A DNA stretch of 25,590 nucleotides from Deltaproteobacteria bacterium (GTDB taxonomy: Bacteria; Myxococcota_A; SURF-8): NCBI GenBank assembly GCA_029570245.1, contig JAKQSH010000483.1, forward strand, positions 1-25,590, given 5' to 3'. The notes beneath the pieces are model-generated. The model did not search any database. It saw only the letters and a list, made by a program, of their open reading frames with translations, and had not been told where the DNA came from. A program made the translations under genes and the position numbers. Shown piece by piece: positions 6,854 through 15,629 of this stretch. Each line of letters begins with the position of its first letter. Within the stretch, counting starts at the first letter, position 1.

Positions 6854-9721
6854 TCATTTTTTCCATAAAGTCACCAAGGTGTCTTTTTTAACCGAAATTT
6901 TATCAATCATTTCAAGCGGATGCTTTACAGCCGCTCCCGGATGCAGACGCCCGATCTGCATTGCGCAGGCTGAACACTCGGTAATGACAGGCAGATTGTG
7001 TGCCTCGATTTCTTTTTTCAGGTCTATTCCCATTGCAAGGGAATCACTGCGGCGTGAGCGGTTCATTCCCCAGGTTCCAGCCATGCCGCAACAGCCGGAA
7101 GCGGCTTCGATAACCTTGACGCAGCCGCTTTTATTAAACATGCTTACGAATGGACTTCCGATTCCGAGCGCCTTTAGATGACAGGGCGAATGGTGCAGAA
7201 ATGCAGATTCTTCATAAGTTTCAATTATTTTTTCAATAAGGAAAAATTTACTTATAAACTCTCCGGCATCCAGAGTTGTTCCGGCAAGCCTGGCTGAACC
7301 TTCGCCGGGAACAAGCAACGGCCATTCGTTGCGGATGGCCAGAGCAGCGGACGGTTCCAGGCAGACGAGCGGGACTCCTTCATTGCCGACGATTTCGCTT
7401 ATTTCTGCAATCTGCCTTTTAATTTCGAGCGCGGCTCTTGCAGTGTCGCCTGCACCCAGAGTTGGAAGCATGGAGCAACCTTCATAAATCCCGATTTTTA
7501 CGCCTGCGTTTTCGAGCATGCGGCAGAAAGCCTTGAGCGGAGCCTGGTTCTGATAGAGCAGGGCGTAATCGGGATAAAGCAGCACGCGCGGGGCGTCTGA
7601 AGACAAGCCGTGTTTGCCGAAGTTTTTCCGCATCGGAGCGCTGAAGAGCGGCATTTTTATGTCCGCGTCGAAATCAGTCATTTTTTCTGCGACTTTGCGC
7701 AGAAAACTATTGTTTGCAAAAAGATTCGACAGCGGCGCGCAGGTAGCTGAAATTTTCAGCAGGCGGTCAGCTTCTGCTGGAATGCGCCGAGCTTTTTCGA
7801 TTCCGCCGATTTCAGCCTGGCGGATTTTAAGTTCCAGCATGAGCGCCGGAATATCCACGCCTGAGGGGCATTCCGTCTGACATGATTTGCAGTTCAGGCA
7901 GTTCGAAACGACACGTTTTGCGCTGTCGGAAACAATATCAGCCTGTGAAAGCTGCCCGTATGTGAAAAGTCTCACAAGGTTTCCGCGGGCGCGCGGCGAA
8001 TCCAGCTCGGAGCGCGAATGCGAATATGAAGGGCAGGGGCGCTGAACGCCGTAGCTGTTGCGGCAGGCGGCGCAGCCGTGGCAGGCGGCGGCTTCACGCG
8101 CCAGTCCGTGTGCGTGTGCCAGACGCTCTTTTGCCGCATCATCTGGTGAAAGTCCGGCCAGACGTGTGTTTTCGTGCACCATGTGTTTTTCCGGCATGAA
8201 AACTTTGCGTCCCGGATTGAACAGGTTCTGCGGGTCGAAAAGCCGCTTGATTTCCTCGAAGGCCGTGTAAAGCTGCGGATACTGCATGCGCAGGTAGGGA
8301 CTGCGCGAAAAGCCGTCGGCGTGTTCGGCTGAAATCGCTCCGCCAAGTGCGATAAGCTCTGCGTAAAAATCGCGGGCGGTTTCTTCAAGCCCCGAAACTT
8401 CATCGGCGCTGTAAAGATCGACGAATACTTTGGTGTGCAGCACGCCCGAACCGGCATGTCCGAAAGTCGCCCAGCCGTATCCGTGCCGTGCAAAAACTTC
8501 CTTCTGAATTTCGAACCAGCGCCGCAGAGCATTAAACGGCACCGCCGTATCTTCCACAAAACTTATGGCGCGCTTCGATCCGGGCTGGTTGAGAATAAGC
8601 GCCTCGGCTTCTTTGCGCAGACGCCACAACTGTGCTTTCTCGTCTTCGTCTTCAGCCCGGCGGATTTCGAGCGCCGCATTTTTCACGGCGTTAACTGCTG
8701 TGACGGCTGCGGCTTCAGTTTCTCTTTCCGACCCGGCCCACTCCACGTAAAGCACCGCCGCGCAGTCGGGCGGCATTTCAAGGGCGGCAGGCATGCCGTG
8801 CGCGCGCGCCATGTTTATTACATTGCCGTCCAGAATTTCCAGCGCCGACGGCTTGTGCCGCATAAGTTCCGCAACGGCATCGCAGGCCGACTGCATGTCG
8901 GAGAAAACCAGGCGCAGCAACCGAACCTGCTCCGGTATGCGCACCAGATTGAGGCGCGCCGCAGTAATCAGCGCCAGCGTGCCTTCCGAGCCGCAGATCA
9001 GCGGCAGGATGTTCAATTCTGCACCGTTTTCGGAAACCCCACGCAGATTGTATCCGGCGCGGTTGCGTTCCATTGCAGGATATTCATTGAAATGACGGCG
9101 GTATTTTTCGATTATGCCCGGCAGTTCGCGCCGGATGCGATCGGCAGCGACACCGTTTCCGAGCAGTTCCCTGCCGGTTGCCGTCGCCGGGGAAGCATCG
9201 GACAGCAACAGCTGGAGTTCCTGCACATGGTCGCCGACATAACCGTAAAGCAGCGAGTGCGCCCCGGTGGAATTGTTGGCTATTATGCCGCCGATTGTTG
9301 CACGGTTGCCCGACGACGGATCGGGACCGAAAACCAGCCCATGCGGCTTTAAAAAGGTGTTCAGTTCCAGAAGTGTCAGGCCTGGCTCCACCAGCACGCT
9401 GAGGTTTTCGGGGCTGAATTCGAGAATGCGGCGGAAGTTGCGCTGCATGTCCAGCACCAGCCCCGGCCCCAGAGACTCACCGGCAAGCCCGGTAGCTGCT
9501 CCGCGTGCATGCAGCGATATGCCCCGTTCGGATGCCAGTTTCACCAGTGCGGCGACTTCGGTGACGGCGGCAGGTTCCACCGCCATCAACGGCGTAAGCT
9601 GATAAATCGAAGCATCGGTGGAAAAAAGCAGCCGCCCGACGCGGTCGGCATGAATTTCACCTGAAACTGCTGCTTTCACATCCTCAAGCAGTCCGATCGG
9701 AAGCGGGTGAACTTCCCTCAC
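6854..9721 (-). CDS. FAD-linked oxidoreductase fused to a 4Fe-4S / CCG-domain subunit (D-lactate / 2-hydroxyacid dehydrogenase type)
   Basis: A 955-residue fusion of a GlcD-like flavoprotein and a GlpC/GlcF-like iron-sulfur protein. The FAD-binding domain (about 45-210) shows RGAATGLAGESLG, GPDPSSGNRATIGGIIANNS in part and the YGYVGDHV stretch. The FAD-oxidase C domain follows to about 490 (GHAGSGVLHTK, DPQNLFNPGRK). Two ferredoxin-type Cys motifs lie near 543 (CHGCAACR) and 607 (CLNCKSCQTECP). CCG-type cysteines occur near 847 (SPCHLKALG) and 877 (SGCCGMAG). Relatives oxidise D-lactate, D-2-hydroxyglutarate or glycolate and pass electrons to quinone; the substrate here is not resolved. The start is GTG at 9721-9719, overlapping the TGA of the upstream lipoprotein (GTGA), so translation is probably coupled. 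Confidence 0.88.
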   Translation of the reverse strand: MREVHPLPIGLLEDVKAAVSGEIHADRVGRLLFSTDASIYQLTPLMAVEPAAVTEVAALVKLASERGISLHARGAATGLAGESLGPGLVLDMQRNFRRILEFSPENLSVLVEPGLTLLELNTFLKPHGLVFGPDPSSGNRATIGGIIANNSTGAHSLLYGYVGDHVQELQLLLSDASPATATGRELLGNGVAADRIRRELPGIIEKYRRHFNEYPAMERNRAGYNLRGVSENGAELNILPLICGSEGTLALITAARLNLVRIPEQVRLLRLVFSDMQSACDAVAELMRHKPSALEILDGNVINMARAHGMPAALEMPPDCAAVLYVEWAGSERETEAAAVTAVNAVKNAALEIRRAEDEDEKAQLWRLRKEAEALILNQPGSKRAISFVEDTAVPFNALRRWFEIQKEVFARHGYGWATFGHAGSGVLHTKVFVDLYSADEVSGLEETARDFYAELIALGGAISAEHADGFSRSPYLRMQYPQLYTAFEEIKRLFDPQNLFNPGRKVFMPEKHMVHENTRLAGLSPDDAAKERLAHAHGLAREAAACHGCAACRNSYGVQRPCPSYSHSRSELDSPRARGNLVRLFTYGQLSQADIVSDSAKRVVSNCLNCKSCQTECPSGVDIPALMLELKIRQAEIGGIEKARRIPAEADRLLKISATCAPLSNLFANNSFLRKVAEKMTDFDADIKMPLFSAPMRKNFGKHGLSSDAPRVLLYPDYALLYQNQAPLKAFCRMLENAGVKIGIYEGCSMLPTLGAGDTARAALEIKRQIAEISEIVGNEGVPLVCLEPSAALAIRNEWPLLVPGEGSARLAGTTLDAGEFISKFFLIEKIIETYEESAFLHHSPCHLKALGIGSPFVSMFNKSGCVKVIEAASGCCGMAGTWGMNRSRRSDSLAMGIDLKKEIEAHNLPVITECSACAMQIGRLHPGAAVKHPLEMIDKISVKKDTLVTLWKK

Positions 9722-10407
9722 TTTTCGGCCTTTTTTTCTTCGGCTGCGTTGGCTCTGGCAATACGCTGCCCGACCCAGGCCACGAACATTTCGGTACGGG
9801 CGCGCAGCCTTTTAAGTTGCAGTTCTTCGGCTGCGGCGTCTTTTGCGGCGTCGCCGGTGGCGCGGTAGCCGATCTGGTGACCGTTGATGAGGGCCACATA
9901 GAATTTATCGAAAAGACAGTACTGCTCCAGCAGCGCCAGCTCGGCCAGCGACATTTTCTGCGGGTCTTTTTCTGTGAAGAAATATCCGAAACGCCCGAAT
10001 CCGGCGCGTTCATTGCTGGCCTGGCGCGGCTTCTCGTAGTCGTCTTCGGTAATGTAAAAATAGCCGGTTTCGCGGCTGCGGTCGTAGCCGTCAAGCTGCA
10101 CCTGCAATTTGCCGAAGTCGAACTGGTAGTTTTTCTGAAGTTTTACGCCGTAACGGACAAAAACCTCTTCTATGACTGCACGGGCCTTTTCTTCCGGCAC
10201 CAGCACCCAGTCGGGGTACGGGTTGAGGCTTTCCATGCGGCCATTCTGCGGGAAATCACCCTGAGAAATGCTGAAAGTATTAATGAAAACGCCTTTGCCT
10301 TCGTCAACGAAAAACGGCATTTCAGGTCTGGGCTTTTCTTTTTCAGCGGCGCAGGCTGCCAGAAACAGAAACGAGATACATGTCAGCAGTATGAATTTTT
10401 CAGTCAT
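9718..10407 (-). CDS. Predicted lipoprotein of unknown function, coupled to the FAD/Fe-S dehydrogenase
   Basis: A 229-residue protein starting with a lipoprotein signal (MTEKFILL...FLAAC, lipobox Cys19). The mature part is charged, with aromatic-rich stretches (YFYITEDDYEKP, GRFGYFFTEKDP) and a helical Ala/Lys-rich C-terminus. I recognise no family. Its stop overlaps the GTG of the dehydrogenase by 4 nt, and the gene for another lipoprotein lies 88 nt upstream on the same strand. This suggests one operon of two envelope lipoproteins and a respiratory-type dehydrogenase. A role as envelope partner of the enzyme is only an inference. Confidence 0.8.
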   Translation of the reverse strand: MTEKFILLTCISFLFLAACAAEKEKPRPEMPFFVDEGKGVFINTFSISQGDFPQNGRMESLNPYPDWVLVPEEKARAVIEEVFVRYGVKLQKNYQFDFGKLQVQLDGYDRSRETGYFYITEDDYEKPRQASNERAGFGRFGYFFTEKDPQKMSLAELALLEQYCLFDKFYVALINGHQIGYRATGDAAKDAAAEELQLKRLRARTEMFVAWVGQRIARANAAEEKKAEK

Positions 10408-10495
10408 GGAATACTTCTTCAGTGGCTTTCACCTGCCCCGTGTTCTTCAAATTTCCTCTCTCCACAATGGAAAAAGAAAAGGTGGGGCGCGGCGG

Positions 10496-10825
10496 TCATT
10501 CGCTTTCCGATATTTCGCCTTCCTGGTTTTCGGATTCAGTGTTTTCTGTCGATTCCGTGCCTTCCAGATCACCTTCCGTTTCGCCGTCGTTTTCGGCGGC
10601 TTCCGAACTTTCACCGTCTTCATGCTCTGAAGTTTCGGCTGTTTCGGGGTGCTCGTAGCCTTCCGGCAGGTCCGGGTCGGGCTCCTCCTCGTCGTATTCC
10701 GGCAGTTCAACGTCAAGATCGTAGTCGCCCGGATGCGGCGAAGACGTGTACGAATTTATGCAGCCCACCGCAAAGACGGCGAAAAGCAGCAGCAGAAGAA
10801 ATGACGGGCGCGGTATCATCGACAT
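10496..10825 (-). CDS. Small acidic lipoprotein
   Basis: A 109-residue protein with lipobox FAVGC (Cys22) and AGAGGAG-like Shine-Dalgarno (AGAGGAG, 7 nt before the ATG). The mature part is almost entirely acidic and low in complexity, rich in Glu, Asp, Ser, Thr and Pro, so it is probably disordered and extends from the membrane. No globular domain is visible. It is the first gene behind the promoter at 10849-10877. The composition resembles the acidic linkers of other lipoproteins in this window but with no domain after it. Confidence 0.75.
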   Translation of the reverse strand: MSMIPRPSFLLLLLFAVFAVGCINSYTSSPHPGDYDLDVELPEYDEEEPDPDLPEGYEHPETAETSEHEDGESSEAAENDGETEGDLEGTESTENTESENQEGEISESE

Positions 10826-10848
10826 GGCGTCTCCTCTTTCAGACAGTT

Positions 10849-10877
10849 AAAATACACCTGCCGGGCGCTTCAGGCAA
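10849..10877 (-). promoter_or_regulatory. Promoter of the lipoprotein-dehydrogenase operon
   Basis: On the minus strand TTGCCT (10877-10872), a 17-bp spacer and TATTTT (10854-10849), 24 nt before the start codon of the first lipoprotein. Confidence 0.65.
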
Positions 10878-10981
10878 GAGAGATGCACACGAACTCTTAT
10901 TCATTATTCGGCAATAACTTGCATTCCTTTAAAAGAAGGGATACTGAATTTGAACGGCATTTTCAGGAAGGAAGTCGAAAC

Positions 10982-11530
10982 ATGGCGAAACGCATCGTTT
11001 TTCTCGACCGCGACGGAGTCATAAACCGCAACGCGCCGGAAGGCGAATACATCATCCGCAACGAGCAGATGATACTGCTGCCGGGTGCGGCTCAGGCCGT
11101 AAAGCGTTTGAACGAACTCGGTTTCGCGGTAATCGTCGTCACAAATCAGCGTTGTGTGTCGATGGGACAGATAAGTGAAAAAGGCGTTGACAGCCTGCAC
11201 GAATACATGCTCGGACTTCTGTCCGCCGAAGGTGCGCGCATTGACGACATTTTCTATTGCCCGCATTCGCTGGAAGACAAATGCTTCTGCCGCAAACCGC
11301 AACCCGGAATGCTGCTGGCCGGTCTGCAGAAATTCAAAGCCGAAGCCGCCGACTGCTTTATGGTGGGCGACAGCTACCGCGACATAAAGGCAGGTCGTCT
11401 GCTGGGAGTGCCGACAATACTGGTCGGCTGGAAGCCGGGCGACGACCCGCTGCACTCGCAATGGCAGGCCGCCGACCTGGCCGGAGCAGTGGATATAATT
11501 GAGCGTGAAAGCGGCGTGAAATCTAAGTAA
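10982..11530 (+). CDS. gmhB: HAD-IIIA phosphatase, D-glycero-D-manno-heptose-1,7-bisphosphate phosphatase-like
   Basis: A 182-residue protein with all HAD motifs: Asp nucleophile and acid in FLDRDGVIN (D9, D11), VTNQ (53-56), Lys in CRKP and MVGDSYRD (D130). Zinc ligands C93, H95, C101 and C103 form the CPH...CxC site shared by GmhB and the N-terminal phosphatase domain of HisB. CRKPQPGM is the GmhB form, but the zinc loop is short as in HisB, so the substrate (heptose bisphosphate for LPS, or histidinol phosphate) is not certain. The ATG at 10982 is chosen over an in-frame upstream ATG at 10883 because the conserved start MAKRIVFLDRD follows it and AGGAAGG lies upstream. A weak TTGCAT-17-TACTGA promoter candidate occurs at 10919-10947. 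Confidence 0.85.
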   Translation: MAKRIVFLDRDGVINRNAPEGEYIIRNEQMILLPGAAQAVKRLNELGFAVIVVTNQRCVSMGQISEKGVDSLHEYMLGLLSAEGARIDDIFYCPHSLEDKCFCRKPQPGMLLAGLQKFKAEAADCFMVGDSYRDIKAGRLLGVPTILVGWKPGDDPLHSQWQAADLAGAVDIIERESGVKSK

Positions 11531-11556
11531 AAAAGGCGGTCAATCGACCGCCTTTT
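11531..11556. terminator. Bidirectional terminator between gmhB and the C25 peptidase gene
   Basis: Eleven-base-pair perfect stem (11531-11541 with 11546-11556) and a 4-nt loop, flanked by A-tract and T-tract. It serves the plus-strand phosphatase (stop at 11530) and the minus-strand peptidase (stop at 11576). Confidence 0.9.
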
Positions 11557-11575
11557 CAATTGTGATTTTATCCGT

Positions 11576-14500
11576 TCAGCAGGATTTCCTGCTTCTCATT
11601 CTTAATCCGCCGAGGGCCAGCAGCATCAGCAGCCAGGCCGGGGAATTCGAAGTTGACTGGCAGCTCACCCCGTCACCATCGCCGGTGTCGCCGTCGGCTT
11701 CGCCCTCGCCTTCGCCCTCGCCTTCACCTTCACCTTCGCCCTCGCCTTCACCTTCGCCCTCGCCTTCGCCCTCGCCTTCACCTTCGCCCTCGCCTTCACC
11801 TTCGCCTTCACCTTCGCCCTCGCCTTCACCTTCGCCCTCGCCTTCACCCTCACCTTCACCCTCACCCTCGCCCTCACCCTCGCCCTCACCCTCGCCGCCG
11901 GACTGACAGACACCTTCGACGCAGTTTTCGCCGCTGTCGCAATCGCCACAGCTGCCGCCGCAGGAGTCATCGCCGCATTCGAGTCCGTCACACAGCGGTT
12001 GACAGACGCAGACGAAGTCAACGCAGACGTTGTTGTATTCGCTTGTGTCGCATTCGCCGCAATTGCCGCCGCAGCCGTCGTCGCCGCATTCCTTGTCGGT
12101 GCAATCCGGGATGCAGTTGCAGATTCCGCTCTGGCACTCTTCGTTCGCTTCGCATTCGCCGCAGCTGCCGCCGCAGCCGTCGTCGCCGCATTCGGCGCGC
12201 CTGCAATCGGGAACGCACACGCATGAGCCGGACTGGCACTCCTCGTTTTCATCACAGAAACCGCAGACGCCGTTGCAGCCGTCATCGCCGCATTCCTTGC
12301 CTTCGCAGTCTTCGGGGCAATCTACGCACAGACTGTTTTCATTGTCGCACATGAGGCCCGCACCGCATTCGCCGCATTCGCCGCCGCAGCCGTCGTCACC
12401 GCATTCCTTGCCGTCGCACTGCGGTATGCAGCTGAGACACTGGCCGTCTGAGCAGGTTTCTCCATCGCCGCAGCTGCCGCAGACATCGCCGCAGCCGTTG
12501 CCGCCGCACTCTTTACCGGCGCAGTTGGCTGCTATGCATTCGCCGACACAGATGTAGTCCCATTCGTTTGTGCAGCACCACGAGTCGCCGGCACATACTG
12601 CGTTCTGGCAGGCGCAGTTATCGCAGCCTGGAGAAGAACTTTCTTCGCAGCCGCCGCCGTACTCCAGGCAGACGCCGTTCTGGCAGACTTCATCTTCGGT
12701 GCATTCGCCGCATTCGCCGCCGCAGCCGTCGTCACCGCAGTTTTTGCCGTCACACTTCGGCTGGCAGGCCAGCGTGGTGAACTGATACAGCGCGCCGCCG
12801 TTGTCGTCGGTGATCTGATTGCCTACCGAGTCGGCGCTGACGATATAGTAGTTGTATGTCGTTTCCTGATCGAGATTTTCGATGGTGACGGAATGCTCTG
12901 TGACAAGATCGTCGTTGCCGGATATGTCGGCGCGCGACGGCATGTAAATCCACGAGGTTGAAGGCTCGTCGCTGGTCCAGCTGATGACCGCGCTGAAATC
13001 GGACGGTACGGCGCTGATGCCGTCTATGGATGGCGCCTGACAGTCGATTTCGGCTGACAGTTCCGCGAAGCTGCCGGAGCCGTCGCAGTTGGCATCGTCG
13101 TACTGAACGTGCAGCACGTCGCCGTGCGAAGCGTCGAGTGCAAGTATGTACTCGAAAATTCCGGTGTCGGGACCGGTTTCGTAAACACTCAGGTTCTGCG
13201 GCGTGCCGCTGTTATAATACATCTGCACCGTGGCGCTTTCGATCGCTGACGGATTTGTGTTGAGATCGGAGTCGTAAAGTCTGATATTTGCACTTGAGCC
13301 GCAGGCGTATTTGTTTTTGTTGATGGTAATTATTCCGCAACCCGGAACCGAGGCGGTTATGACGGAATGCCACGGTTTCGCGTTGAAGGCCGTGACGTAA
13401 ACGTCAATGTCCGCCACCTGATTGACATCAACATAAACTCCGGCTTTGCCGTCTGCCCCGGTGACGCCTGTCGCCAGCAGTTGATTGTTGTATATGAGAG
13501 CCACATAAGCGCCGACAGCCGGGGCGCGTGAAGGCAGCATCACCGAAAACTCCACGTTCGCGCCGTTCAGAGGAACTACCGCCGGCGGCGTAACGTCAAG
13601 ATCGTAAGGGGCGCTGGAACGCAGCATTATTGTCGGGTCGCCGAAAAGGTGGAACTGATGCACCGTTTCGGTGACGTTGTCGGTCACGCCGAACTGCGCA
13701 ATCATATGAGCGAAGCCTCCAAGCACCGCGCTGCCCTGGCGGCGCGCTCCGCTTGTAAATGCCGAGAAGAAGCCCTGCCCCATGACGGCAGGTTCGTCCC
13801 AGTTCGCGTTGGTTGTGGCGGAGAACGAACCGATTGCACCCTGAGGAACCTCGACTGTTCCTGCGCGTTGCCAGGCTTCGGAGAAACAGGTGCCGATGCC
13901 GACGTAATCTCCGTTCTGACAGGCGACATCCATTACGAAAGGCATTATGGGAGAATTCGTCAGGGCGCTTACGTGGGTGGTGGAATATTCGGGGCTGGTG
14001 GTGGTCCAGGCCGTACCGGAACCGTGTCCTATATAAATGCTCATTCCTACGCCGTTGTTGAATGCGCTGGAAATGTTGGCTGCCGTGTCGTTGCCTGTGC
14101 TGTTGTACAGTTTGGTGAAGCCTGCGTAACCTGCGCCGGTAAGAGTCGAAGCCACGCCGTTGACGTACTCGTCGTCCGACGGGTCGGAACCCTGCGATGA
14201 GGAAATGCCCAATGCGTAGCCGTAACGGGCGGCATCGGCTCCTTCGGGCGGCGTGAATTCGTAAGCAGTATATTTGTTGACCAGCTGTTGAGCCATGGTA
14301 GCGCTGGCCACGGAGAATCGTCCGAAGATCACATCCATCAACAGGTCGTTGCCTTCAAGGTTGACGTAGAAGAAATCGGAATCGCAGCCGTAAGGGCTGA
14401 CGAAAGTCGGCATTTTGTCGCCTTCGCCCACCAGAATCAGCCAGCTGGGGGGAGTTTCCCAGTTGTTGTAGGCATCGGCGATATAATTACGGACGGCTTC

Positions 14501-15385
14501 TTTGCTGCCGTTGCCTATGTTAGACAGATTTTCGACTACAGTCGGAAACGCCGCCCTGTTCCGTATTCCGGCGTAAGCCTGCATTTCGTCAAGATAAGTT
14601 CCATTGGTTATTATGAGCAGCAGACCGGGATTTGCAGCGTCGGCGCGCAGCGGAATGTAACGGGCCGAGTCCAGCACTTCATCTTTATATATCTGCGCGA
14701 ACGGCGCGGAAATTTTGCGGGTCAGTCCGGCTTCACGCTTTATGCTGCGGTCATATGTAAGTTTAATTTTTATACTGCGGTATACAAGCAGCTTGCCTTC
14801 GGCTGCAACATAAAGAAAAGGATGCGTATTGACGCGCACCATGCTTAAGCCGCGCATTATCATCGGCTGTGAAATGTCGAAGAGTTCCTGCGGGAAAAGC
14901 TCGCCTGAAGCGTAAGCTTCAGCGTTGATGGTGAACGGCGGAGGTTCTTCGCCGCAGCGTTTCCAGTTGGGCTGACAGGGGTAAGCCTTGCCGATGTCGA
15001 AAACGTCGTATTCGGCAGAAAGCAGTTCGGCGCGTACTTTGGCGCCTGACGGCACCGCCACCAAACGACCGTAGGTCGGCAGCGAAGCCTTGCCGACTTC
15101 CTGAAGATGTCCGCCTGAGGGCAGGGATATTTTGGTATATTCTTCACCGCGCACCAGCATTTTTTCGGTGTGGAATCCGGGCAGAGTGAAACTCAGCGTC
15201 AGTCCGTCCGAGCGCTGAGCGCCTGTTTCAACCGCCATTTCCGAGCCTTCCGGTGCAAGGCCTCTGTCGTCCATCGTTACCCATTGCCGTTCCAGAGCAT
15301 GTGCGCTGGAAAGACCGAAGATGCATAATGCCGCAGCAAATACAAAGAGCTTCAAAGAAACGCCGCCGACTTTTACGAACGACAT
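11576..15385 (-). CDS. Secreted gingipain-family (C25) cysteine peptidase with Cys-rich repeats, (Gly-Glu)33 linker and C-terminal anchor
   Basis: A 1269-residue protein. Order: signal peptide (MSFVKVGG... to about residue 30), prodomain (to about 245), C25 peptidase domain (about 250-590), Ig-like C25 C-terminal domain (about 590-680), a beta domain with ETGPDTGIF (about 690-778), a fibronectin-III-like domain (about 780-870), a Cys-rich array (874-1160), 33 Gly-Glu pairs (1164-1229), and a tail with Cys1242, a hydrophobic helix and RMRSRK. The catalytic dyad is visible: His454 in IGHGSG and Cys489 in ACQNGDY, matching the gingipain spacing. The tail resembles MYXO-CTERM, so the mature peptidase is probably displayed at the surface on a long acidic stalk. 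AAGGAG precedes the ATG and a strong promoter lies at 15472-15500. Confidence 0.9.
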   Translation of the reverse strand: MSFVKVGGVSLKLFVFAAALCIFGLSSAHALERQWVTMDDRGLAPEGSEMAVETGAQRSDGLTLSFTLPGFHTEKMLVRGEEYTKISLPSGGHLQEVGKASLPTYGRLVAVPSGAKVRAELLSAEYDVFDIGKAYPCQPNWKRCGEEPPPFTINAEAYASGELFPQELFDISQPMIMRGLSMVRVNTHPFLYVAAEGKLLVYRSIKIKLTYDRSIKREAGLTRKISAPFAQIYKDEVLDSARYIPLRADAANPGLLLIITNGTYLDEMQAYAGIRNRAAFPTVVENLSNIGNGSKEAVRNYIADAYNNWETPPSWLILVGEGDKMPTFVSPYGCDSDFFYVNLEGNDLLMDVIFGRFSVASATMAQQLVNKYTAYEFTPPEGADAARYGYALGISSSQGSDPSDDEYVNGVASTLTGAGYAGFTKLYNSTGNDTAANISSAFNNGVGMSIYIGHGSGTAWTTTSPEYSTTHVSALTNSPIMPFVMDVACQNGDYVGIGTCFSEAWQRAGTVEVPQGAIGSFSATTNANWDEPAVMGQGFFSAFTSGARRQGSAVLGGFAHMIAQFGVTDNVTETVHQFHLFGDPTIMLRSSAPYDLDVTPPAVVPLNGANVEFSVMLPSRAPAVGAYVALIYNNQLLATGVTGADGKAGVYVDVNQVADIDVYVTAFNAKPWHSVITASVPGCGIITINKNKYACGSSANIRLYDSDLNTNPSAIESATVQMYYNSGTPQNLSVYETGPDTGIFEYILALDASHGDVLHVQYDDANCDGSGSFAELSAEIDCQAPSIDGISAVPSDFSAVISWTSDEPSTSWIYMPSRADISGNDDLVTEHSVTIENLDQETTYNYYIVSADSVGNQITDDNGGALYQFTTLACQPKCDGKNCGDDGCGGECGECTEDEVCQNGVCLEYGGGCEESSSPGCDNCACQNAVCAGDSWCCTNEWDYICVGECIAANCAGKECGGNGCGDVCGSCGDGETCSDGQCLSCIPQCDGKECGDDGCGGECGECGAGLMCDNENSLCVDCPEDCEGKECGDDGCNGVCGFCDENEECQSGSCVCVPDCRRAECGDDGCGGSCGECEANEECQSGICNCIPDCTDKECGDDGCGGNCGECDTSEYNNVCVDFVCVCQPLCDGLECGDDSCGGSCGDCDSGENCVEGVCQSGGEGEGEGEGEGEGEGEGEGEGEGEGEGEGEGEGEGEGEGEGEGEGEGEGEGEGEGEGEGEGEGEGEADGDTGDGDGVSCQSTSNSPAWLLMLLALGGLRMRSRKSC
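11699..11896 (-). repeat. Hexanucleotide tract encoding 33 Gly-Glu pairs
   Basis: A 198-bp run of GGN-GAR codon pairs within the C25 peptidase gene. GAG and GAA alternate irregularly and some glycines use GGT, so the DNA repeat is imperfect while the dipeptide repeat is perfect. Confidence 0.95.
11906..12766 (-). repeat. Array of seven CGDDGCGG-type Cys-rich repeats in the C25 peptidase
   Basis: Seven units of the form CGDDGCGGxCGxC, each preceded by a CxPxCxGKxC-type half (residues 874-1160). Two are variant: unit 2 reads CGGNGCGDVCGSC and unit 7 CGDDSCGGSCGDC. Between units 1 and 2 lies a different Cys module with CACQNAVCAGDSWCC and WDYICVGEC. Both module types are familiar from delta-proteobacterial secreted proteins. 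Confidence 0.9.
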
Positions 15386-15471
15386 GAGAGTCTCCTTCCG
15401 GGGAATTCTGAAAATTGATTTATGAAATACCGAACCATAATGCCAGATGAATACATGACCGTAATTTTTAA

Positions 15472-15500
15472 AGAATATCCTGCATCTGCCGCATTGTCAA
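15472..15500 (-). promoter_or_regulatory. Promoter of the large C25 peptidase gene
   Basis: On the minus strand a perfect TTGACA (15500-15495), a 17-bp spacer and TATTCT (15477-15472). The leader to the ATG at 15385 is about 80 nt. Confidence 0.75.
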
Positions 15501-15566
15501 AAGTATTGGGCTGCAGGAAATCTTGCGACTAAGGTTTGATTATACGCCTGTATTTCCAGCAATTTC

Positions 15567-15595
15567 TTAGCCGGGGCGCAATTCTGTTGTACAAT
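15567..15595 (+). promoter_or_regulatory. Candidate promoter of the short-chain dehydrogenase gene
   Basis: TTAGCC (15567-15572), a 17-bp spacer and TACAAT (15590-15595), 34 nt before the ATG. The -35 box is weak. Confidence 0.45.
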
Positions 15596-15629
15596 CGCAG
15601 AAAAGTGTTTGCGAGAAAGGAATCTGAAC

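Noticed and set aside
8435..9352. Plus-strand ORF (305 codons) within the FAD/Fe-S dehydrogenase gene
   Set aside because: It lies opposite conserved FAD-binding motifs. The product is of Arg/His/Phe-rich shadow composition.
9817..10917. Plus-strand ORF (366 codons) spanning the two lipoprotein genes
   Set aside because: It crosses the 88-nt gap and the promoter of the minus-strand operon and has no start signal; both minus-strand genes have clear lipoboxes and ribosome-binding sites.
11699..11896. Possible CRISPR-like array or non-coding minisatellite
   Set aside because: The repeat unit is 6 bp with no spacers, stays in frame within a long gene and encodes a perfect dipeptide repeat.
11562..11906. 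Plus-strand ORF coding for a long Ser-Pro repeat
   Set aside because: It is the reverse complement of the Gly-Glu tract in the C25 peptidase gene. The minus-strand frame continues into recognisable domains on both sides.
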